NCBI GenBank assembly: GCA_001873675.1 | Contig: MNZP01000203.1 | Span: 1 to 11,571 of the forward strand | Source: Syntrophaceae bacterium CG2_30_49_12 | GTDB taxonomy: Bacteria > Desulfobacterota > Syntrophia > Syntrophales > CG2-30-49-12 | Direction: 5' to 3' | Length of the DNA stretch: 11,571 nt | Shown here: one piece after another, positions 6,965-11,571 of the stretch | How the letters are laid out: each line of letters begins with the position of its first letter | How positions within the stretch are numbered: the first letter of the stretch is position 1 | Translations under genes and position numbers: made by a program | The notes under the pieces: model-generated | Told to the model about the DNA's origin: nothing | The model's input: the letters and a program-made list of their open reading frames with translations, nothing else | Database searches by the model: none

Positions 6965-7450
6965 ATGAAAACAATATTTGCACCATGGAGAATGGCATAC
7001 ATAAGAGGCGAAAAGCCGGAGGGTTGCATTTTTTGTGAGGACTCCATCAGGATGGATGAACTTGTCCTTTTCGACGGAGAGACATCTTTTGTGATGATGA
7101 ATCTCTATCCCTATACCAGTGGACATTTGTTAATTATTCCCTTCCGGCACGTAAGCGAGGTAGGAGACCTTGTACCACCAGAAAAACAGGAGCTCTTTGA
7201 CCTTATGGATATTTCTGTAAGGGTCTTGAAAGAGACGATGAAACCGGACGGTTTTAACATAGGCATGAACATGGGAATAGCGGCGGGCGCCGGGGTAGAT
7301 GATCATCTTCATATACACATCGTTCCAAGGTGGTGTGGTGATAGCAACTTTATGAGCGTTCTGGGTGAAGCACGCGTGATTCCTGAGGATGTTTCCAAGA
7401 CATGGGAAATCCTTATACCATATTTCAAAAAATATCATCGGGAGGACTGA
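6965..7450 (+). CDS. HIT-family protein, Ap4A phosphorylase/hydrolase-like
   Basis: A 161-residue member of the histidine-triad superfamily. The catalytic triad DDHLHIHIVPRW is at residues 112-123 (His114, 116, 118). The N-terminal MKTIFAPWRMAYI and CIFC (Cys21, Cys24) are typical of the bacterial branch related to diadenosine tetraphosphate phosphorylases, where the CxxC helps bind zinc; GHLLIIPFRHV (53-63) completes the HIT fold. Such enzymes split dinucleoside polyphosphates or nucleoside phosphoramidates in the cytoplasm; which substrate applies here is not visible. The gene ends 1 nt before the LapA-like gene, whose ribosome binding site GGAGG (7441-7445) lies within it, so the two are translationally linked. 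It may also be read from the upstream mutase promoter, since no terminator is seen in the 43-nt gap. Confidence 0.93.
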   Translation: MKTIFAPWRMAYIRGEKPEGCIFCEDSIRMDELVLFDGETSFVMMNLYPYTSGHLLIIPFRHVSEVGDLVPPEKQELFDLMDISVRVLKETMKPDGFNIGMNMGIAAGAGVDDHLHIHIVPRWCGDSNFMSVLGEARVIPEDVSKTWEILIPYFKKYHRED

Positions 7451-7451
7451 A

Positions 7452-7775
7452 ATGAAGGTTCTATATACCATTATCGTGGTTTTAATCGTACTGTTTGTGA
7501 TCACGTTTTCACTAGAAAATACGGCGGATGTCCGGTTAAAGTATCATGGTCTCATAGATGCCACCATGAAGACTTATCTGTTGGTTTTTATTGTGTTCCT
7601 TGCGGGCGTCGTCTTTACGGGATTTATGGGAATCGTGGAGAGATACAGGCTGAACAGAACGATAGCCAAATTGAATAGAACAGTCAGAGACTTAAGGAGA
7701 GAGCTTAAGGCAAGTGAAAATCCTCCCCCCTGTGAAGAGACCGTCCCTACAGAACAACTGAAGACTGAAGACTGA
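7452..7775 (+). CDS. LapA-domain (DUF1049-type) small membrane protein
   Basis: A 107-residue inner-membrane protein. It has two hydrophobic helices (about residues 4-20 and 41-62) joined by the short segment SLENTADVRLKYHGL, which matches the LapA/DUF1049 pattern. A basic, coiled-coil-like tail follows (64-89, LNRTIAKLNRTVRDLRREL). In Escherichia coli LapA works with LapB in controlling lipopolysaccharide synthesis, but most stand-alone members are uncharacterised and no lapB lies here. I start at ATG 7452, not further upstream, because GGAGG sits 6 nt before it and the hydrophobic segment then begins at the N-terminus. The last five codons and the stop are made of repeat sequence (CTGAAGACTGAAGACTGA), so the original C-terminus may have been replaced. 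Confidence 0.87.
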   Translation: MKVLYTIIVVLIVLFVITFSLENTADVRLKYHGLIDATMKTYLLVFIVFLAGVVFTGFMGIVERYRLNRTIAKLNRTVRDLRRELKASENPPPCEETVPTEQLKTED

Positions 7776-7858
7776 AGGCGGAAGGCTTTTAGGAATAAAT
7801 CATGCGTGATCACATAAAATAGCCTTCAGCCTTTAGCCTAAACACCTGAGTAGTTACC
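7758..7858 (-). repeat. Dispersed inverted-repeat element, copy B
   Basis: Read on the minus strand from 7858, this begins GTAACTACTCAGG and matches copy A (10895-10981) at 31 of its first 36 aligned positions and 21 of 26 near the other side, counted by eye. It contains a 16-bp imperfect inverted repeat (7772-7787 against 7821-7836, 14 matches) around a 33-nt loop holding the palindrome GTGATCAC (7806-7813). The far terminal repeat is missing: the element runs into the end of the LapA-like gene, so the left boundary is approximate. There is no room for a transposase. Confidence 0.7.
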
Positions 7859-8326
7859 ATGAAGTTTATTACAGATGCCAACCTGGGGAAGCTGGCCAAG
7901 TGGCTGCGGATCTTAGGATACGATACCATTTTCCATATCGGCAATGCGGATCGAAATTTTTTAAGAAAGGCCCAGAAGGAAGGGAGAATTGTCCTGACAA
8001 GAAAAAGAGACCTGGCGAGGAGAGAATTTTCAGGCCGGTTGTTTGTCATTCAAAATGACCGCGTCCAGGATCAGATCAGGGAGATAATGGATGAACTTCC
8101 CCTCCACCCTCAACCGGAAAGGCTGCTTAACATCTGCCTTAAATGTAATGAGAAGTTAGAAGAGGTTCCCAAGGAAAAAATTGCCGGCATGGTCCCTCCT
8201 TACGTTTTTGAAAATTGTTCTCACTTTCACACATGTCCCCGATGCAGAGGCATCTTCTGGCCTGGTACCCACAGAGATAATATCCATCGTTTTTTCAAGA
8301 CGCACATTCAGCATCATCACCCCTGA
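7859..8326 (+). CDS. Mut7-C RNase (PIN-like) domain protein with zinc ribbon
   Basis: A 155-residue protein of the Mut7-C/DUF82 family. The N-terminal PIN-like half shows FITDANLGKLAKWLRILGYDT (3-23, acidic Asp6), then IVLTRKRDLA (44-53). The C-terminal half is a zinc ribbon with Cys93/Cys96 and Cys126/Cys129. The family is predicted to be ribonucleases by fold; I know of no firm substrate for the bacterial forms. Length is normal. The start codon follows directly on the end of a repeat element and has no recognisable Shine-Dalgarno sequence, which is unusual among the neighbours. The last 32 nt overlap the end of the convergent moaB-type gene on the other strand. Confidence 0.9.
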   Translation: MKFITDANLGKLAKWLRILGYDTIFHIGNADRNFLRKAQKEGRIVLTRKRDLARREFSGRLFVIQNDRVQDQIREIMDELPLHPQPERLLNICLKCNEKLEEVPKEKIAGMVPPYVFENCSHFHTCPRCRGIFWPGTHRDNIHRFFKTHIQHHHP

Positions 8327-8786
8327 TCTTCTCCACGGCGTGTTTCAAGGCGGGGATGATGACCGTCAGGTTTTCCCGGGCGCCTTTCGGGCTGCCGGGA
8401 AGATTAACGATCAACGAATGGCCTCGTATCCCCGCTACAGCCCTTGATATCATCGCATGCGGTGTAATCGTTGCGCTTTCCCGCCTCATCGCTTCTGCCA
8501 TACCGGGGACTTCTCTTTCGATCACCTCCAGCGTGGCATCCGGTGTTACATCACGGGGACTGACGCCCGTACCACCCGTTGTCACGATCAGATCAAGTTT
8601 TCTTCTATCGGCACATTCGATGAGCGTTTCCTTGATTTGCTCTTTTTCATCAGGAATGATCATGGTATAGGCAACATTTATGGTAGCGCCTGTCAGCATT
8701 CTGATGACCTCCCGGCCGCTTTTATCCTCCCGTTCCCCCCGTGCCCCTCTGTCGCTGACCGTGATAACTCCGGCATGAATTGGCAT
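8295..8786 (-). CDS. moaB: MoaB/MogA-family molybdopterin biosynthesis protein
   Basis: A 163-residue protein of the MoaB/MogA fold. Family members adenylylate molybdopterin before metal insertion during molybdenum or tungsten cofactor synthesis in the cytoplasm. Visible motifs are ITVSDRGARGEREDKSG (8-24), TTGGTGVSPRDVTPDAT (69-85, the molybdopterin-binding loop) and NLPGSPKGARENL (128-140). The reading frame is open further upstream, but the added residues are arginine/lysine-rich and encoded inside the end of the EF-G gene. I therefore start at ATG 8786, 4 nt after the EF-G stop. This tight spacing implies co-transcription with EF-G, although the ribosome binding site is weak. Whether it should be named moaB or mogA cannot be decided from sequence alone. 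The 3' end overlaps the Mut7-C gene. Confidence 0.92.
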   Translation of the reverse strand: MPIHAGVITVSDRGARGEREDKSGREVIRMLTGATINVAYTMIIPDEKEQIKETLIECADRRKLDLIVTTGGTGVSPRDVTPDATLEVIEREVPGMAEAMRRESATITPHAMISRAVAGIRGHSLIVNLPGSPKGARENLTVIIPALKHAVEKIRGDDAECAS

Positions 8787-8790
8787 TACT

Positions 8791-10866
8791 TTACTCTTCT
8801 TTCTTCTTCGAGGCGGCGATGATTTTCTCGGCAATAGGAGGTGGAACCTCTTCATAATGGGAGTGCCGGTACATGAATGTTCCCCTCCCGCTGGTCATTG
8901 ATCTCAAGTCTGCCGCGTACTTCAGTATCTCGGCAAGAGGAACTTGCGCTTTCACTATCTGATGCCCTCCCCTCGTATCCATGCCGGATACCCTGCCGCG
9001 CCTGCTGTTCAAATCACCGATAACATCCCCCATATACTCATCTGGGGTCTCAATTTCGATATTGACAATCGGTTCCAGAAGTACCGGCTGACATGCCTGA
9101 ATGCCTTTCTTGAATCCCATCGAGCCTGCTATCTTAAAAGCCATCTCCGAAGAATCAACTGTATGGTACGAACCATCAACGAGGGAAACCCTCACGTCCA
9201 CAATGGGATAACCGGCGAGTTCACCTTCCTCCATGGCCTCGATGATACCCTTTTCGACAGCAGGACGATACTGCTGCGGGATAACGCCTCCTACGATCTT
9301 GTCAACAAATTCAAAACCGCCCCCTCTCGGCAGCGGCTCAATCGCAAGCCAGGTATCTCCGTACTGCCCCCTTCCCCCCGATTGCCTTTTATATTTCCCC
9401 TGAAGTCTCGTTTTTCCTTTAATCGTCTCTTTATAAGGAACTTTCGGGATTTTTAAATTGACCTCCAGGCCGAATTTCCTCCGCATTTTTTCCACCGCCA
9501 CTTCGATGTGAACCTGTCCCTGCCCGGAAAGAATCATCTCTTTAGTCTGTTCGTCCCTGTGGAAGGCAAGGGAGGGGTCCTCCTCTACCAGCCTATTGAT
9601 AGAGGAGCCGATCTTCTCTTCATCCCCTCTTGTCTTCGGTTCCACGGCGAAAGAAGTAATGGCAGGAGGGGAAATGAGCTTCTCGTAAACGACAGGTGAT
9701 TTTTCATCGCATATGGTGTCTCCCGTCGCCGTCTCCTTCAATTTGGCCACAGCGGCAATATCCCCCGGGATAAGGGAACCGGCAGGTTGTTGATTTTTCC
9801 CTTCCAGGAAAAAGATATTCCCGAATCGTTCGCTGAGCTTCCGTGAGGAATTGTAGATATTGGAGTCTGACCTTACCGTCCCTGAATATACCCTGAATAA
9901 AGTTAAACGGCCGGCATAAGGATCGGCGATGGTTTTAAATACCATAGCGGAGAAAGGGGCAGATTCTTCAGGAGATCTCTTTTCCACAACTTCTGTGTCC
10001 GGCTTCTTTCCTGCCACCGGGCCACGATCCGCCGGTGAGGGAAGATAATTGACTATCATTTCCATCAACGGTGTAACACCGATATTTTTTATTGCTGATC
10101 CGCATGCAATCGGAATCATGGCGCCAGAAACGACACCTTTTTTCAGGCCGGCCTTCAAATCGTCGAGACTGAGTTCTCCCCCTTCCAGGTATTTATCCAT
10201 CAGTTTTTCATCGGATTCAGCAATATCTTCCACCATTTCCTCTCTGTATTTTTCAACAAGCTCCATCATCTCGGCGGGAATGTCTTCCGACCTGTAATTT
10301 CCTTTCGGATCGTCAAAGATCAGGGCTTTCATCGTCATCAGATCTACAATCCCTTTAAACGATTCTTCCGCACCCAGGGGAAGAAACAAGGGGGTCGCTT
10401 TCCCCAGCCGGGTTTTTATACTCTCCACGGTCTTGAAGAAGTCTGCCCGTTCTCTGTCCATTCTATTGATATAAATGACCCTCGGTAGTTTAAATTCATC
10501 CGCATATTCCCACACTGTCTCCGTCTGAAATTCAACCCCCCCGACGGCATCTATTAAAACTATGGCGCCATCAACAATACGAAGGCAGTTCTTGGTATCA
10601 TAGGTGAAATTGGAATCACCCGGTGTGTCAATGATATTGACCCTGTGTCTTTCCCAGTCAAAGAAATTAGTTGCCGCACTGATCGAGATATGCCTCTTCT
10701 GTTCTTCCGGTTCAAAATCCATGCAGGATGTCCCTTCATCTACCCTCCCCGGCCGGTCTGATTTACCGGCGATGTAAAGAAACGACTCACAGAGGGATGT
10801 TTTTCCGGTTCCTCCATGTCCCACGATGGCAACATTTCTTAAAGATTTCACTTCGTATTTTGCCAT
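8791..10866 (-). CDS. fusA: Elongation factor G, EF-G2-like translational GTPase
   Basis: A 691-residue GTPase with all five EF-G domains. Seen: P-loop GHGGTGKT (16-23), switch I region EEQKRHISIS (54-63), G3 DTPGD (80-84), NRMD (134-137) and GSAIK (256-260); domain II around 305-390; domain III/IV with RQSGGRGQYGD (494-504); the domain IV tip DGSYHTVDSSEMAFKIAGS (564-582, His568 kept); and domain V to the end. EF-G drives tRNA-mRNA translocation or, in some paralogues, only ribosome recycling or other roles. The G1, G3 and G4 boxes differ from canonical EF-G (GHIDAGKT, DTPGH, NKMD) and match the EF-G-2-like branch. 'fusA2' may therefore be the more careful label, and a canonical fusA with rpsL/rpsG/tuf probably lies elsewhere. 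Ribosome binding site AAAGGAG lies 7 nt before the ATG. It is followed by moaB, and a repeat element lies 28 nt upstream of the start. Confidence 0.93.
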   Translation of the reverse strand: MAKYEVKSLRNVAIVGHGGTGKTSLCESFLYIAGKSDRPGRVDEGTSCMDFEPEEQKRHISISAATNFFDWERHRVNIIDTPGDSNFTYDTKNCLRIVDGAIVLIDAVGGVEFQTETVWEYADEFKLPRVIYINRMDRERADFFKTVESIKTRLGKATPLFLPLGAEESFKGIVDLMTMKALIFDDPKGNYRSEDIPAEMMELVEKYREEMVEDIAESDEKLMDKYLEGGELSLDDLKAGLKKGVVSGAMIPIACGSAIKNIGVTPLMEMIVNYLPSPADRGPVAGKKPDTEVVEKRSPEESAPFSAMVFKTIADPYAGRLTLFRVYSGTVRSDSNIYNSSRKLSERFGNIFFLEGKNQQPAGSLIPGDIAAVAKLKETATGDTICDEKSPVVYEKLISPPAITSFAVEPKTRGDEEKIGSSINRLVEEDPSLAFHRDEQTKEMILSGQGQVHIEVAVEKMRRKFGLEVNLKIPKVPYKETIKGKTRLQGKYKRQSGGRGQYGDTWLAIEPLPRGGGFEFVDKIVGGVIPQQYRPAVEKGIIEAMEEGELAGYPIVDVRVSLVDGSYHTVDSSEMAFKIAGSMGFKKGIQACQPVLLEPIVNIEIETPDEYMGDVIGDLNSRRGRVSGMDTRGGHQIVKAQVPLAEILKYAADLRSMTSGRGTFMYRHSHYEEVPPPIAEKIIAASKKKEE

Positions 10867-10894
10867 GGAAACTCCTTTCTGGATAACAATAAAT

Positions 10895-10981
10895 GTAACT
10901 GCTCAGGAGTTTAGGCTGAAGACCGAAGGCCGAAGTGTCCTAACAGTTTTCAGCTTTCAGTCTATCTACCTGAGTAGTAAC
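10895..10981 (+). repeat. Dispersed inverted-repeat element, copy A (87 bp)
   Basis: Terminal inverted repeats GTAACTGCTCAGG (10895-10907) and CCTGAGTAGTAAC (10969-10981) match at 11 of 13 positions. Inner parts (GGCTGAAGACCGAAGGC against TTTTCAGCTTTCAGTC) also pair loosely, so an RNA from it could fold end to end. It shares its 5' half with copy B at 7758-7858. It encodes nothing and stands between the EF-G start and the broken nucleotidyltransferase. It could be a MITE-like or REP-like family. Confidence 0.72.
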
Positions 10982-10987
10982 GTTTCT

Positions 10988-11224
10988 TTAACCCATCTTT
11001 TCTTTCCCCGTCAAGACAATTTTCCGGGCGTACCGGAGACGCCCATCAGGCACGATAACTTCGTCAAACTCAACCAGAAGATCAATGTCGCTCCGTTTTG
11101 TCTGGCGTCCGTGAACATGCGAACCAAAAATGCCGAACGATTTGATGCCATAGCGCTGTCGTAACTCCGGCAGTCTTTCATGAATAGCCTGCGGCTTCTT
11201 GAATAAAGGATTGAATGCGACCTT
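10988..11224 (-). pseudogene. Remnant of an MNT-type nucleotidyltransferase (antitoxin-like)
   Basis: The minus-strand frame from an in-frame TGA (11225-11227) to the TAA at 10988 has 78 codons and no usable start codon. It contains LPELRQRYGIKSFGIFGSHVHG and then RQTKRSDIDLLVEF, i.e. the GSxxxG...SDIDLxVxF nucleotidyltransferase signature with both metal-binding aspartates. Minimal nucleotidyltransferases of this kind are usually antitoxins paired with HEPN toxins; no HEPN gene is present. After LVEFDEV the sequence departs from the usual family and stops early. The overlapping ATG-started frame (MKDCRSYDSAM...) is a different frame and does not resemble the family. I read this as a decayed gene, disrupted at both ends, next to the repeat element. 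Confidence 0.72.
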
Positions 11225-11264
11225 TCAGATCTCATCAATCCTTATTGGTTAGGGGAATTAGGTA

Positions 11265-11294
11265 TTGTGTTTGAATGTATAAGCATGCTATAAA
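11265..11294 (+). promoter_or_regulatory. Possible promoter for the 34-codon small ORF
   Basis: TTGTGT (11265-11270), an 18-nt spacer and TATAAA (11289-11294) lie about 25 nt upstream of the small ORF. They would give a very short leader containing its strong ribosome binding site. Confidence 0.35.
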
Positions 11295-11317
11295 AGGCAA
11301 AAAGGAGGTGCGAAACA

Positions 11318-11422
11318 ATGGTTAAAATCACTAATGATATGAACCCAGTAGTTCGACTTGCAGCAAGCGCTCTTCCAGGAGAAAAGAAATATACAAAGTA
11401 TTACCATGTCATCCGCCGATAA
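11318..11422 (+). CDS. Small ORF of 34 codons, unknown; possibly the stub of a larger gene
   Basis: ATG at 11318 is preceded at a 7-nt distance by AGGAGGTG (11303-11310), the best ribosome binding site in the window. The product begins MVKITNDMNPVVRLAASALPG, continues EKKYTKYYHVIRR and stops at TAA 11420-11422. It has no signal peptide, membrane helix or cysteine. The N-terminal part up to EKKY faintly recalls the start of SIR2-like proteins, in which EKKY is followed by a GAG motif, but no such motif follows in any frame here. If that memory is right, this is a truncated 5' stub that kept its expression signals; otherwise it is an orphan small protein. Translation is plausible, function unknown. 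Confidence 0.4.
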   Translation: MVKITNDMNPVVRLAASALPGEKKYTKYYHVIRR

Positions 11423-11453
11423 AACGAGCAAAAGGAAAAAAAGATTTGACCCC

Positions 11454-11506
11454 TTATATACTTATATACCCAGAGAAAACCTTGATGCCCCGTATCAAGT
11501 ACGGCA
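11454..11506. repeat. Tandem octamer and palindromic extragenic repeat
   Basis: TTATATAC occurs twice in tandem (11454-11469). It is followed by CCGTA-TCAAG-TACGG (11490-11504), which extends with a two-base bulge to TGCC/GGCA (11486-11506). No T-run follows, so it is not a standard intrinsic terminator; it looks like a short intergenic palindrome. Confidence 0.4.
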
Positions 11507-11532
11507 TGACGAGAAGGGGACTTGATTTATTC

Positions 11533-11561
11533 TTGACAATCTTCCTGATTTATAATTTACT
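11533..11561 (+). promoter_or_regulatory. Promoter-like sequence at the right edge
   Basis: A perfect TTGACA (11533-11538) is followed 17 nt later by TTTACT (11556-11561, 4 of 6 matches). A perfect TATAAT (11551-11556) lies only 12 nt away, which is too close for normal use. It would drive a plus-strand gene beyond the window. Confidence 0.4.
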
Positions 11562-11571
11562 TTAGCGCTTT

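Noticed and set aside
8787..8855. N-terminal extension of the moaB-type protein
   Set aside because: The extra residues are encoded within the end of the EF-G gene, are unusually basic and are absent from the family; ATG 8786 starts exactly at the conserved fold.
10895..10981. CRISPR-like interpretation of the two similar repeats
   Set aside because: The copies are 3 kb apart, internally inverted rather than directly repeated with spacers, and no cas gene is present.
11011..11238. Minus-strand 75-codon frame starting near 11238
   Set aside because: It runs in a different frame from the nucleotidyltransferase signature covering the same DNA, so it is a shadow of the pseudogene.
11406..11525. 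39-codon plus-strand frame starting MSSADKTSKRKKRFDP
   Set aside because: It overlaps the small ORF, has no ribosome binding site and reads through the tandem octamer and palindromic repeat, so it is probably non-coding.

Overview
The window reads as chromosomal DNA of an anaerobic bacterium. My best guess is the Desulfobacterota (syntrophic or sulfate-reducing 'deltaproteobacterial' type). This rests on the gene content: a cysteine-rich small protein like the satellite subunits of fumarate-adding glycyl radical enzymes, a stand-alone adenosylcobalamin-type acyl-CoA mutase large subunit, an MmgE/PrpD protein and a side-type EF-G. Base composition is moderate and there is no plasmid or phage backbone. 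The taxonomic guess is inference, not a database result.

Layout. 12-1108, minus strand: a 54-residue four-cysteine protein with its own promoter, then an exported SagB/ThcOx-type nitroreductase with its own promoter. 1332-3638, plus strand: NAD-dependent DNA ligase (ligA) closely followed by acylphosphatase. 3713-6921, plus strand: a strong promoter, a divergent methylmalonyl-CoA-mutase-like large subunit without a B12 domain, and an MmgE/PrpD protein. 6965-7775: a HIT-family nucleotide phosphorylase/hydrolase and a LapA-type two-helix membrane protein. 7859-8326: a Mut7-C/PIN-like protein with a zinc ribbon, ending tail-to-tail inside the minus-strand pair fusA-type EF-G (8791-10866) and moaB/mogA-type molybdopterin enzyme (8295-8786). 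10895-11571: a repeat, a broken MNT nucleotidyltransferase, a 34-codon small ORF with an excellent ribosome binding site, and short palindromic/AT-rich DNA.

Most of the window is housekeeping or conserved metabolism. The most unusual items are these. (1) The mutase keeps the residues matching the carboxylate-binding Arg and catalytic His of methylmalonyl-CoA mutase, but has lost an active-site Tyr and several other pocket residues and carries an insertion in the substrate-binding segment. It is paired with an MmgE/PrpD enzyme and looks like an acyl-CoA rearrangement module of unknown substrate. (2) Two copies of a dispersed element of about 90-100 bp share the end GTAACT(A/G)CTCAGG. Each sits directly upstream of a start codon, and one also supplies the last codons and stop of the preceding gene. 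(3) The four-cysteine protein hints that a glycyl radical enzyme lies just outside the left edge. Together with (1), it raises the untested idea of a fumarate-addition pathway, in which a mutase acts on substituted succinyl-CoA.
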